This document shows positions 48,832-60,269 of a stretch of DNA of 64,000 nucleotides, piece after piece (the first letter of the stretch is position 1; every line of letters starts with the position of its first letter). The stretch comes from Albugo candida (lineage: Eukaryota; Oomycota; Peronosporomycetes; Albuginales; Albuginaceae): contig CAJNAR010000166.1 of NCBI GenBank assembly GCA_905220665.1, positions 248,001-312,000 of the forward strand, in the 5' to 3' direction. Under the pieces are notes generated by a model. The model was not told the origin of the DNA, made no database searches, and saw nothing but the letters and a program-made list of their open reading frames with translations. Both the position numbers and the translations under genes were made by a program.

Positions 48832-49460
48832 CATTCAATGAGACTTCGCAGTTGTATTGCAATTCACAACCGCTTGTTTGTTTTACGGCACAAGCGGTTT
48901 GAGCTTTCACTGTCTTTAACGCGATCATCGAGTCAACGAGATATGAAGGTTTTGATGTGGATGGATAGACGACAAAGATGCACAAGAAGCCAACTTTACC
49001 GCAGAATGAATACACAGCAACTTCTACCACGTGTTAATCCAAGCATTTATCCCAAGAATCTTATCGCTGCGATACATTTTGAAGGGCACGTATGGACGAG
49101 TTATATGCTGAGTGCTGAGTATAAATACTTATCTCAAGGGTTGCCATGCACTGTGAAGGCGGTGCCGTGCGAGAGCAGCGGATGGAGACACTGCACACAG
49201 CCATGGGGCCTCGTGTATTGGCTAATGTGCATCGCGATCAATCAGATTGAAAGCTCGAGAACGTCAAGCTACCAATTCTTTCAAGTAATCAAGTGTCTCT
49301 CATACAAGGGAATGGTGACAATAACATTTTTGATTTCCAAGTATCCTGTTAGAAAATCGGGGTGGAAACAATGCGTATAGACGACGTAGGGATTGCTTTC
49401 AAGTTTTTCGGTAGAGCGTTCCCAAGTGCAAAAAAGACGTCTCTTGGATAGGGAACGTTG
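48832..49460 (+). repeat. Host repeat unit copy A, right part
   Basis: Continues the unit interrupted at 43672. CATTCAATGAGACTTCGCAG and GTTGTATTGCAATT match copy B at 55080-55110; CTCATACAAGGGAATGGTGA and GCGATCAATCAGATT match copy C at 58729-58813. A frame of about 190 codons at 48802-49380 spans it but begins inside the LTR. It may be a relic of a coding sequence (segment HCTQPWGLVYWLMCIAINQI); I do not recognise a family. Confidence 0.7.
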
Positions 49461-49868
49461 TTGCAAGTTGAGACATTCCGTAACCTACGAGTTCATGACG
49501 GCCAATCGTCCTTCTTTTTTTGCCTGGTTGTGGCTGCTTTTTTTGAAAATCACAACATAGTCGATAAGGCCTTGTATCATAATTGCTTACAAGTACTTTG
49601 CAAAAAGACGATTATAAGATTTGATTAGTAGCGATAGGTAAAAACAACCAATGTGCACAGCTGGCTTCAAAATTGAGTGTTTTATTATTGGTAATAAGTT
49701 GAACACACAAAATCAGTGCAGAAATAGATACGACGGTTAGTACCATACAAGATTCTCAACGCCATTAATGCGTGTTTATCGAAATGTATGTATGGTCGGG
49801 AACTGACTCTCGCTCCCAACGAGCATGAGGAGCTTAAGCAGAAGTACAGTATATGTACAGTACAATCC

Positions 49869-50648
49869 TTAGTGTTTGTGGTGTAGACCACACTGGGCAC
49901 TCAAGGCCATGTCATGTTGAGAATTCTCAGATTTTTCTCTAGTTGGCGATTTAAAAGCTAAAAATGAATCTTTTAAATTGCCCCGCACCATATCGTGCAT
50001 CGTGCGCTCTAACATTTGAACGAATTCCAATATTAGTCCGTTGATTAAATCTTCTGCACCCATCCTCTTTCTCCTCGGATGTAAAATCACGACCTTCATA
50101 TAAGTGCGCAAGTTCCTGTGAATTAAGATCCGTTCGATGAATGATATCATGCAGCTGCGATAGAATCTCTACATGATGTGCAAATGCACAGATGAACAAA
50201 ATAATCAGACACATTGGGAGTTGAGCCACAAAAGTACACATTACCGCTATCAGATGATAGAGTATTGCCGTATAACTGGTTGACACGAATCTCAAGAGTA
50301 TCTATTTCGTTTAAAATTTTTGCGCATTCTTCTTTTGTAACATCCAATGCATGATTGGCTGGTGAAGTATCCTTTTTAAGTTTTACGCACTCTACTGAAA
50401 AAAAACGAAGCGTGATTTCGACATCCAAGCAAAGCGGAATCTATCGTACCATTCGCATTTGCAGCTACTTTAAGTTCGTCAAGTGCGGCTATAATCTGCC
50501 TTTCTCTTGTTGCGATCGGCGGAACACTATTAGTCATGACTTGCTTATCACTTCGACGAGATGGGCCAACCGCTTCCGACCACTGCGGACTCAAATTGAG
50601 CAACAGGAATACGGCAACGATAAAGCTTTTGATAAGAGTATGAGTCAT
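49869..50648 (-). pseudogene. Secreted-protein family copy 2, frameshifted candidate effector
   Basis: The ATG at 50648 begins a clear signal peptide (hydrophobic core IVAVFLLLNL, likely cleavage after SEA at about residue 25). The mature part is helical and charged. A run of eight T (about 50395-50402) puts the frame out; after it the other frame continues sensibly (CVKLKKDTSPANHALDVTKE). A 76-nt GT-AG intron (50244-50169) follows LSSDSG and leads to EILSQLHDIIHRTDLNSQEL. This intron position corresponds to that of copy 3 (after LSSPE). Beyond TSEEKE near 50060 the frame may change again: one frame stops at 49951, the better-looking one (DLINGLILEFVQML) at 49869. No RxLR or CHxC motif. The first shift is at a homopolymer, so a sequencing or polymorphic error is possible. 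Confidence 0.65.
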
Positions 50649-50958
50649 CTTCGACGATTGATCGCTTTTGATGAGAGTTGTCGGTGAAATTTTGGAAAGT
50701 GAGTCTACCAATTTTATTATTTATGTCGTGGAGTTCGTGAAAATAAGAAGCGATTTGATATTTGGAAACGTCCTTATTTCGCTACCCTACCTCTAAGCCT
50801 TTCCCCTGCTCCCGCAAGCCAGTCATATGACGTTGTGGGAACACGTGTACTTACGCAAGGTATATTTGGAATATGTAATTCGGATGATGACGTGTATACC
50901 TATCCGTTAGGAACATGTTCTTAACATGTTTTAACATGTTCATTATGACAATGTTTCC

Positions 50959-50997
50959 CGCGGGATGAAGAGAGGGACGGTAGATTATATATCCAGT
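50959..50997 (-). promoter_or_regulatory. Conserved upstream block of the secreted-protein family (copy 2)
   Basis: On the minus strand ACTGGATATATAATCTACCG then TCCCTCTCTTCATCCCGCG. It matches 35152-35190 with few differences and lies about 310 bp before the start codon. Confidence 0.55.
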
Positions 50998-51059
50998 GAA
51001 TCTATCTTCAAACATTACAAATTCGATAAATTTGATTAATCCCGTAAGAAAAATGCAAA

Positions 51060-51400
51060 GTTTAAATTGAAAGGCAATTCCACATACTATCTAGGCGGAT
51101 TATCAAGAGCGGATATATCGCGTGATACAATAATTAGCTCGTCATGTGTTTTATGGCTTCCATCCTAATCTAGGATGACACACTATCGACGTGAGTTTGC
51201 TTCTCGTCTCATCTTCAGTCAACTCCAAATCCAAAAAGAGAACACCCTGGAGATGTGCTGGAGGGTTCATGCTAACGTGGGTTTTTGCACGCACATCATC
51301 CGTTACAACTTGGCGAGCGGATCTAGGGCTTTATTGTATTAATAAGCCTCGAGAAATACACGATACCTTGAATCGGATCAGCTTCTTGCAATCAGAAGGG
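51060..51400 (-). repeat. Far upstream homology block of secreted-protein copies 2 and 3
   Basis: Strings such as ATTAGCTCGTCAT, GGCTTCCATCCTA and TTTTGCACGCACATCATCC (51135-51305) recur in order at about 60005-60150 (ATTAGCTCGTCAT, GGCTTCCATCCTA, TTTTGCACACACGTCATCC). The duplication therefore reaches well past the promoters. Confidence 0.6.
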
Positions 51401-51409
51401 ACAGGGCCA

Positions 51410-52625
51410 TCACGGCTTCTTTTTCTCTGTAGGCGATTAGTGCAAGTAGCGAATTTTTGTTTCCTAGGATCAGATCAACTCTACGCAGCTAGGTTAGGGG
51501 ACATCACCATACTGAAGCCAAGTCATAAATATAAATGTAAAACTTGCTACACTATTTTCGAAGAAAGATTCCTCAAATCGAATGCAGCTTCAGTTTTTTT
51601 GATCACCTAGTGCAACAAACGACTTCGCTAAAGACTGTCTACATAAATAAACTACTCCTTCTTTTCTTCTTGCATACGTATCATATACATGCTCGTCAAA
51701 TTCAGGTAGGTACAGGGACGAAAAACTAATCGAACGACCTAGTGGCTGCTTCCTCCCATTTCTCTGCAGGGCCTAATCACCGTAAAAAGAAATAGAAGGT
51801 GGGATGTCTCTGTCCCTTCTGCTTGCAAAAAGCTGATGACTTGACTCTTGTATTGGGAGAGAAAACCACAAAAAAAAATATTATTTATTTTTTTATCAAA
51901 AAAAAAATTATTAAAATAATTTAAATAAGTCCCCTAACCTAAGATGTAAGGATGACGTGTGCGCGAATCTGCCAGGTATGACACCTTTGATGAAGCCTAT
52001 GTAATACGAGTAGATCGTAGCCTTGTGGGAATTATCTAGAAGCTGAGACATTCGGCAGTGTATGATGCAATGAAGTGGCAACCACAATCCCTCAGTGTGT
52101 CGCGTTGTTGAATCTGTAATCATTCCAACGAGACGGGAGGGTCCTGCATTTTCCGTACGCCAAGTACGATACGATACTGATGCGTGCTTGGCAAATCAGT
52201 AAGAGCGGGAAATATAATAGAAGGCGCAAACGAAGCGCAAATCTCACCGTTGAAATAAATAAACTATTAGTGCTAGAGCGAAACTATAGAAGCAGTATTG
52301 CGGTTTACCTCTGAGTTGATTTAGTAAGAAAAGTAATGAAGTGTCTTGAATAAATGCACTCACTCAAAAACGACTCATAGAATGCTGTAAGCAAATCGAT
52401 TATACTGACGAATCAAACATGCAAAAACAACGGCTAAAAGTCATCTATCTAACACAATTTTGGGCTTTCCTTACGTCTGCGTACTCAGAATCATGCCGTT
52501 ACAAATAAAATCTGTAGTTTTATCGGATCAAGAGAACGATCTCAATATAAGCTTATAATTGGGCAAACTCATGAAAAACTATTGGGTGAAAAATTAAGAA
52601 AATACGAATTCAATTGCATCGGTAA
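51410..52625. other. Interval without visible gene
   Basis: AT-rich, with long A and T runs around 51868-51930. No convincing frame was found. Short words near 51930 (GTCCCCTAACC) are the inverse of words near 51490 (GGTTAGGGGAC), perhaps the ends of a small unrecognised element. Confidence 0.35.
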
Positions 52626-52629
52626 AACT

Positions 52630-55435
52630 TATAGTTCTCCACCCCAATTGCAACGGCTGGATGGAAAAAGGAGATGCAAAAATCAGAAGGAAGTCTAGAG
52701 ATGATGAACTCAATGCAGTTGCTCCAATGGTTTCCTTGAATCATTACAATACTGACTCCTCGTCTCGACAGAACAGAGACCTCAAAATCGATGGTTTGTG
52801 GCGTTTGCATCTCTATTAGAACACAGAGAACTCAAATCGATGTTTTTTGGTGTTTACACCTCAATTTGGGGAAGGAACTTTGCAATTGATCTCAGATGGA
52901 ACACATTTATCATCATGTATCTCCTGCTCGTACTGCACGCTCATTTACGCAGCGAGTTTGCATGCATCGAGAAAGCTAACTGCAATCGTTCCTTCTGTCC
53001 TCATGTACCACCAAACACGGCGGAATGCGGTAGTGTGTGCGGTAGTTGATGCGGGGTATAACGGCTCAGAACGTGACACCGATTGTTACCAGCAGCAGCA
53101 GTCATACATTTTGGCTGACGTGCTGCCAACGGCACAGTGGGAAGCTGCACCAATAATAGGAGCCTCCCTCATTCTAGAAGTCGGATCATTCAACAAGGCT
53201 GAAAGAAAACTGAGATGAAACAGGCTGTACAGCTTATGCCGAAATGTTGGAAAAGCTCAAAGCACGCGTCAGGATCGTTAGATATGATGGTGGCACAGCC
53301 AGCAATTGAAAGAGGCAATCAAGATTGCTATGGAGCATTCAACGTACATTGTTTGACGAGATTTTCGGACTTCACCGATATTGTTGCGACTTCATCCAGC
53401 AAGAATCGGGTGCAGGAAGAAACGAGGATCACGAACCAGATTTTTAATATATGCATTACTGGAATCGACCATTCCATTCAACGAAGAAGGAAGGACGACT
53501 AAGGACAACGCATGTATGCTTCACAGGAAGTAATCACGACGTCAAAGTCTTCCGAGACGCTCAAGTTTCTGACCGTCACGCATGAATTTGACGAAGTAGT
53601 TCATGGGAAGCATGGTCTTGTGTCGCTTTTGTTCGACCAACTAGCGGCATTTGTGACACAACATCCGGAAGCCATGAAACGGCTCGATTGCTATCGGAAA
53701 GTCATTGGCCATCATTTTGAGCTGATTCATTACCTTTCCGTCAATGCAATGAAATTCAAATTATGTATACCCGAAGTCGAGCGCTTCTGGCAAAATCATC
53801 CTCATCAGCTTCCGAGTAAGAATTATGTCTGATAATTTTCAATCAAGCTGGCCACGCAGCTTACTCATACCACAAGGAGCAGTGTCCGAAGCGTATCCCA
53901 CGTATGTCGTACAACGCACTGGAATGATCATTTCGACGCAATCGCGCCACTTCGTCTAAATGTGTGCACTCACATTTTTTTTTGAATTTATGAAAGAAAT
54001 CGGAAATTGACAACTTTGGGAACGATTGAGATACAGATAATTTCATATATTTTTACTGATTTAATTGCAAGTCCGTGTAGAGTTTTGGAAGGTGCTGTAT
54101 AGAACGAACTGGAAACGCTTGACAACTTTTCGGTTTTGATGCATTTTGGTCGATCAGTCTCGAATCTTCAAACCTTGAGGCCAATTTGGCCATCCAGAGT
54201 ACCTTGCATCAAAAATCATGGCTTATCATAACATCGAGCATATCTCATCTTCTCTAGCCGAACATGCTATCAGAGACTTCTTGGAACATGGCGTACATAA
54301 GCAAAGTATCTGACAAGGATTCGATTGAAGGAAGCGACATCAAAATTGTCGATCATTGCGCGAGGCTTTTGTCGGAAATCGTGAAGTACGACATGAATCT
54401 CTCCAATGCCAACGCTGGTCATCGACAGACACCACACGGACTTACTGATCGAGGAGCTATATTGAACCCAAATTTCTCCAATGCGTGCTTAATACAAATA
54501 TGCTGACGGCATCCAGCAATACGCTCAAACAAGTGCAAAACAGGGACAAGCCAGCAATAAGGTCGATGCAAGCGCAGGTGAATGCCATTAGCCGTTAGGT
54601 CTGTTTCGCTCAATCGGAATGAGAGATTGGGCAATCGTTCACACAAACCAAAATCTACTCAGTAAAGCTGCAATTTTGGGAAACGAGAGTGGATTACTGA
54701 TTTCAACATTATAGGAGTGAGTACACTACGTATATGACTCTTTCATTTCGTTGTATGCCATCTTCCTCCGGCAGGGCGAAGCACAGTATCTGATGGCAGC
54801 GAAGAAATGCTGTATGTATGATGTCTCCAGATATATTGATCGAAGATGTGGCTTTCCAGTCCAGTAATCGCATTAAGAGGTGAAGTCCAATCCAACTCAA
54901 GTAGAGCTGTAAAAAATCGGTATCAAACACTGGCATAGTTAATGATGAAGCCTACGCGATGAAAACGGTTGTCGCTACATCTTGGGTTAGAAACAAAGAA
55001 TCAACCACCTTTATCGTTCTGCATACATGGCACAAATTCACAAGCTTCAATGTTCCTCTCTGATAAATTCTTCCGGGCTCATTCAATGAAGAGTTTGCAG
55101 TTGTATTGCAATTTTTTACGGATTATTTGATTGACGGCACAGGAGGTCTGAGCTTTAACTATCCTCAACGCGATCATCAAATCAGCAGAATACAACCAAA
55201 AGCTTTAAAATGTATCGATGGACAACAACGATGCACAGAAGCTAGCTATACTACCGGATGAGTAGCAATTTCTTTTACCTGTGAGCCTAGCATTCACCCT
55301 TTGTATTTCATCGACACAATGCAATTCGAGCGACACATGCAGGCGGCCTATTGGAGTACTCGACAGGATCGGTAGAAATGGGACGTCCCCAAGCAACACA
55401 ACCCCGAAAATCTCACGCATTCACATCGCTCTCCA
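52630..55435 (+). repeat. Host repeat unit copy B
   Basis: Start and following copy align: CTCCACC...GGCTGGAT...AAGTCTAGAGATGATGAA at 52633-52702 resembles CTCCACC...AGCTGGATTGAATGAAG...CAAGATGAAGAG at 55432-55500, giving a direct tandem repeat of about 2.8 kb. Inside are decayed frames that match copy C in the same reading frame: SSCISCSY (about 52910) versus SSCVRCSY, LTAIVPSVLMYHQ versus LTEVLHAVVMHHQ, and a 106-codon frame at 53512-53832 (ITTSKSSETLKFLT) versus ITTSKSLEVLKYLT in copy C. An ancestral coding gene is implied; its family is not recognised. It contains the uninterrupted copia target site at 55080-55084. Confidence 0.7.
52776..52870 (+). repeat. 46-bp imperfect tandem duplication
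   Basis: AGAGACCTCAAAATCGATGG...GGCGTTTGCATCTC is repeated 46 bp later as AGAGAACTCAAATCGATG...GGTGTTTACACCTC. Local duplication inside repeat copy B. Confidence 0.6.
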
Positions 55436-56330
55436 CCTCCAACAGCTGGATTGAATGAAGCAAAGTAAGAACGAGGAAGGAGTCTCAAGATGAAGAGTCC
55501 GATGCGGTCGTATCAAATGGACTCGTCGAATCAAACAAGCAGAGAACATGCAATTGACGGATTTTCTTCCACTGGGTCAGAAATTGGTCTGATGCTGTAT
55601 TTACTCGTCACACATGATTGAAGACAAATTCGACAGTTGGATGACAAAAATGCTGTGAATCACTCAACGCCGCATCAGCTTTATCCAGCATCAGGAGAGC
55701 CAATCGTTTCTTCTAGAATGCTTCAACAGCATGCTGACCAACAGTACGTCGATTGAAATGCACTCGCAGTAGCACTAAATTCAACTGTTCTATGCATCTA
55801 GTCAGAGCAAAATAGGCGGTATCGAGAAGCAGTGTGTGAACGATCCCTCTCCGTATCCATTCCAATCATTTTACATCAGCTCCTTGCTGGGTGAATTTAT
55901 GCTCTCCAGAGTTTGGTACTGATATTCAACAAGAGAAGAACGCTACGAAGAGTTGCGGGCTACAAGAGTCGGATCATACTGGAGCAAGACTGCAGGCGCG
56001 TCTGAAGTTCGATCTCAATGTATCAATGTGTTTTGTGAGCTGAAAGGATTCAATGCGTTAGCTGATGTTTCTCGAAACGTACAATGTGAAGAAGAAATTG
56101 AAGAACGTCGAATCGGATGGTCACTTGAAGGCAGACGATAGAAGGAATCAACTGTAAATCACCCGATTTCACAAAATGCACTCCAATATTTGAAATGAGC
56201 GGTCATGATCAGAAGCGTATACTATTAGCTTTGATGGAATATTATCACGTAGTTCCTACGTCTGCGATAACGCAATTGTGCAATGGACGCCATCCGACGA
56301 CAGGGCCGACTCATATTTCAGTCCCATTAG

Positions 56331-57122
56331 ATGGCCTTTTTATGGTGTTGGTCCAAGAATTCTGATACAATGATGCAAACAGAGATAAATGAGGCTATCC
56401 GAGGACTGATCGCGTTCGTTCGACCTGGAATAGATCCATCATCTTGTGTCCGTTGCTCATACTACAGCTTATTTCCCAGCGTTATCTTTTGGAATGCTGG
56501 TTCGGAGAATGTCAATGGAGTGTATACCTTGCAGATGACTGGAAGAGATAAAAAACATCAGCGAGTATGTGATGCGTCGGGACGACTCACTGAAGTTCTT
56601 CACGCTGTCGTCATGCACCACCAGGCACGGGCAAAAGTGGTAGTCTACCTAGAAGCTGATGCGGAGCACACCGGCTCGGAAATTGTCATGGCTGAGAAAG
56701 TTGGGAATGGGCAGATTGTACAGCTGATGCTGCAATGTTGGAAAAGTTTGGAGAACGGGTCAGATTCACTGGAATATGGTGGTGGCACTACCAGTGAACA
56801 AAAGAGGCTTATAAGGTTGCTGTGGACCATACAAGTACATTGTTGCAAGCGAAGAAAGATCGGCAGAAGACAACTCCATGTCTGCTCAAGAGGAACCTAT
56901 CACGACCTCCAAGTCACTCGAGGTGCTCAAATACCTTACGAATCCGATAAAGTGTCTGCGGTGTCAAGTACTTTCCATAAGAAGTATGGGCTTATCTTAC
57001 TACTTTTGATAAAGCAAAGCACAAACTGCAGAAGCCATTGGTCATCGTCTCGAGCTGGCATCCATATTGCGTCAGGCTCACTGAGCATCTCATCCTCATC
57101 AGTTCCAAGCGAATATTTCTGA
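56331..57122 (+). CDS. Open frame in repeat copy C, unknown function
   Basis: An open frame of 263 codons from ATG at 56331. The middle part (about residues 25-150) keeps frame similarity to copy B (SSCVRCSYYSLF, VVMHHQARAKVVV, QLMLQCWKS), suggesting it was once selected as protein. The C-terminal part appears shifted: copy B has a different frame with YASQEVITTSKS where copy C's same-frame equivalent lies in another frame. There is no signal peptide, membrane segment or known domain. I regard it as a gene relic that could still be expressed. Confidence 0.3.
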   Translation: MAFLWCWSKNSDTMMQTEINEAIRGLIAFVRPGIDPSSCVRCSYYSLFPSVIFWNAGSENVNGVYTLQMTGRDKKHQRVCDASGRLTEVLHAVVMHHQARAKVVVYLEADAEHTGSEIVMAEKVGNGQIVQLMLQCWKSLENGSDSLEYGGGTTSEQKRLIRLLWTIQVHCCKRRKIGRRQLHVCSRGTYHDLQVTRGAQIPYESDKVSAVSSTFHKKYGLILLLLIKQSTNCRSHWSSSRAGIHIASGSLSISSSSVPSEYF

Positions 57123-58418
57123 TCGTTTTCAATCAAGCAGGCTCACGCAGTTTACACATACCACAAGGGGCAGTGTTGGAAGCGTATCCCACGGATGGTG
57201 GCACAACTTACTGTAACGATGAATTCGACGTGATCGCGCCACTACGTCTGAATGTCTGCACTCACATATCCTTATGCAAAGAAACGGACTTCACGACTTC
57301 AGAAATGATCGAATACGGACAATTTCACACAGTTCTTGCTGATTTAAATCCAAGTCCGTAGAGTCTGGAAGGCGCTGAAAATTGTTTCACGGCTATTTGG
57401 TTTTAATGCACTTTGGTCGATCACGCTGGAATCTTTTAACGCTGTAGCCTATTTGTCCATCCAAGAGCTCCTCTTCGTCTACAGACACTTGGAAAACACA
57501 TCTTTATAAGCTGTAAACACAATCAAACATCAAACAGCTCTGGATCACGTCTTCACACAATTGCAATCTGTTACGAAAGAAACGATCTGAGAAAGTGACG
57601 TCAAAATTGTCCATCATTTTACGAGGCTTTCGTCGGGAATCGTGAAATAGGATACGGACGGTTACAATGTCAACGCTAGTCATGGGCAGACACCACACGG
57701 ACTCACCGGTCGAGGAGCTATATACAATTCATCCCTCATTCAGAGAATGGTCACATTTGGTGGTGTATCAACTTCAATGAATCCTCTCTGTACGAAGCCT
57801 TGACAGCAGTGAAGAATAGCTCAACCGCGACAAGTCAGCCATAAGGTCGATGCAAGTGTTGGTGTACGCTCATCAACCGTTAGGCTTGTTACGGCTGAAA
57901 TCGGAATAAGAAATTAGGCATTCTTCCACAAACAAATCAACTTTCAGTGGAGCTGCAATATCGGGAGATTAAAAGGGAATCGCTGAATTCAACATTGCAG
58001 AAGCGAGTACACTACGTGTCTTATTTTTCAAATTGGCTGCAGATCGCCTTCCTCAGGTTCTGGTGGACGCAAGATTCCCGATGGCAACGCAGGAATGCTG
58101 AGTGATGTCTTCTGGCAACCGGATTACAAGAAACAATCGCTATTTCGACATAGTGGTAGATATATTGGACCGAGTATTTGGCTTTCGAGTCCGTCAGTCG
58201 CTTCAGAATTCGTTGAGATTTATTCCGACCAGCATTGAGCTACGAGAAGACGTATCGAACACTGTCAAAGCTGCTGATGAAGACGATGCGGTGGGAACGG
58301 TGTCGTCCGCATGTTGGAGATTTCTTTCGAAGACAAAGAATCAACCACCTTCTCGGTCTATTCTCATGGTACAAATTGTGGATGCTTTCTGTAATTTTGG
58401 AATCGAATTAGGTGCATG

Positions 58419-58448
58419 TAGCTCAGGTGCATGTAGCTCAGGCGTACT
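58419..58448 (+). repeat. 15-bp tandem repeat
   Basis: GGTGCATGTAGCTCA occurs twice in direct succession within repeat copy C. Confidence 0.7.
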
Positions 58449-59140
58449 GAAGAATTCTCTCAGAGCTCAGGGATGACGAACGTGCACATGCAGCCAGCTC
58501 TACTGCGGATATGTGGAAATCTATGCACCAGTATATCCAAGCATGGATCTCTCGAGTCTCAGACGCACGCAATTCGGACCGTACACGTTGACGATTAATT
58601 GGAGCAGTGCAGAGCAAAAAGCATGATTGCACACGTTGTGATGCTCTGTGAATGTTTTAACGTGCGATATTAGTGGTTGCAGACACTACGGCGTAGACGT
58701 GATGCATCGTGTAATGGCTTATGTGCAGCGGGATCAATCAGATCGATAGTCCAACTACATTAGGCTACCACTTCTTCCGATTAGTCAAGTTTCTCATCCA
58801 AGGGAATGGTGACAAAGACATGCTCGGTTTCTGAGTACACTGTCGTAAAGTTAAGGTGGTGACAGAGCGTATACACGACAGAGGATTGCGACCACGTTTT
58901 TGGGCTGTGGATTCTCAAGAGGATAGATAGTACGGAGTGTCGTCAAAAAGTCGGTAGATGCGTGAAAATTGAAGAATAAGACATTGTGACTGCATAGAAA
59001 CGAACTTTTTGAATACCGGTAAAACTCAGTACTGAATCGAAATCACTGAGCGTGCACAAAGTGTTGTGAAATTATTAGTGTAAAGCTAATCGTTTGATAG
59101 ATGTTTGAGCATAGACTGTTCGCAGACTCGTGATGATTCT

Positions 59141-59748
59141 TTATGAAGTAGAAGGCTGGCCATTATGAGCCTCTGGTACTTTGGGGATAAGTGTATTGAT
59201 CACATCCGGATCCGAATTTGAATGCTTTTGAATATACTCAGCGAGTTTGTCTCTCACATCCTTCAAATTTGCAAGATTCTCCTGAGCTACCTTCTCAATT
59301 GTAACGTAGTCAACCAACGCTTGACTCACGCAAAAAAACAGATTAGTTAGTCACCTCAGATTCTAGTAACAGAAGTACATTATTTACCTTCAGGGGAGGA
59401 GAGATTTTTTTTATGCTTATCTTGCTTCAACTTGTATGCTTCTATAATATTTTCAATATCCTTCCTGGACTGATCGACTGCTCGGATTTTCTCGCTAAAA
59501 AACTGTTTTGTTTTCTCATTCTTTGCGAGGCCGCAATTTTCCAGCAGTTTGTCAAGCTCCACATCGTTGATTTCACCTTTAGTGTCCACATACTGCGATA
59601 GCTTAGGGGCATAGGTTTTATATAGGAGCGCGGAGATTTCTACGGCTGTGCGCGTTTCTGCCTCATTATTGCCCGCTGAGCACTGCGGACCCAAGTCAAG
59701 AGACATGAAGGCGATCACTGCCAAGCTTTTGATAACGATTCGAAGCAT
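59141..59748 (-). CDS. Small secreted protein, candidate effector (family copy 3, intact)
   Basis: Two exons, 59748-59388 and 59319-59141, with a 68-nt intron; 179 aa. The ATG at 59748 starts a signal peptide (IKSLAVIAFMSLDLG core, likely cleavage after CSA at about residue 25). The mature protein is hydrophilic, Lys/Glu-rich and predicted helical, with no membrane segment and three Cys in the full precursor region seen. The donor follows LSSPE and the acceptor chosen (CAAG) is the one that keeps frame into ALVDYVTIEKVAQENL. It ends PEAHNGQPSTS. It shares signal peptide pattern, intron position and upstream blocks with the copies at 35422 and 50648. There is no RxLR, CHxC or LFLAK-like motif. 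A secreted role at the host interface is inferred from the signal peptide and duplicated, repeat-rich setting. Confidence 0.72.
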
Positions 59749-59830
59749 CTTTGTGGATTGGTTGGATTCGATTTGGGTAGTTGAGAGAGTTTTCAAAAAT
59801 GAGAAATTAATCTACCAGTTTTGTTTTCCC

Positions 59831-59870
59831 GCTCCATGAAGGAGTGGGACGAGGATGATAAATCCACTTG
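59831..59870 (-). promoter_or_regulatory. Conserved upstream block of the secreted-protein family (copy 3)
   Basis: On the minus strand AAGTGGATTTATCATCCTCG then TCCCACTCCTTCATGGAGCG, matching the blocks at 35152 and 50959. It lies only about 85 bp before the ATG because about 200 bp present in copies 1 and 2 between this block and the AAACTGGTAGA string is missing here. Confidence 0.5.
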
Positions 59871-60269
59871 TTCCATCTCCAAAAAAAAGTTCCAATAAAT
59901 CAAAATTATCCACCAGTGGTACCTACGTTTACAATAAAATGCAATTCCATATAACACACTCTCCGAGTTGGGTTATCGAAGGCGGAATACATCGCCTGAT
60001 ATAATTAGCTCGTCATTTTTCATAGGCTTCCATCCTAGTGAGATTGCCTCTTGTCTCATTCATCTTCCGAACTGAAAAGAGTATATCCGGGAGATGTGTC
60101 GTAGGGATGTGGTTAAACATATGGATTTTTTGCACACACGTCATCCCTTAGAACTAGGTGAGGGGATTTCCGCCCCTGTTTGTATATACAAGAGTCAAGT
60201 CATTTAAAAAAATCGATGAATCGTGAAGCGGATCAGCTTTGTGAAATCAGAAGGGACATCACGGCTTCT

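Larger units (their letters stand above)
55436..58960 (+). repeat. Host repeat unit copy C
   Basis: Follows copy B directly and carries the same blocks in order, plus about 0.7 kb extra sequence around 55570-56310. Conserved strings: AATTTTCAATCAAGC/TTTTCAATCAAGC, AGCGTATCCCACG (53895, 57184), CAGACACCACACGGACT (54424, 57689), AAGGTCGATGCAAG (54560, 57847). The right end (58690-58960) matches copy A at 49190-49420. It is immediately followed by the intact secreted-protein gene, as copy A is followed by copy 2. Confidence 0.7.

Noticed and set aside
35422..59748. RxLR, CHxC or Crinkler effector motifs in the secreted proteins
   Set aside because: None of these motifs is present in the readable copies; secretion is supported only by the signal peptide.
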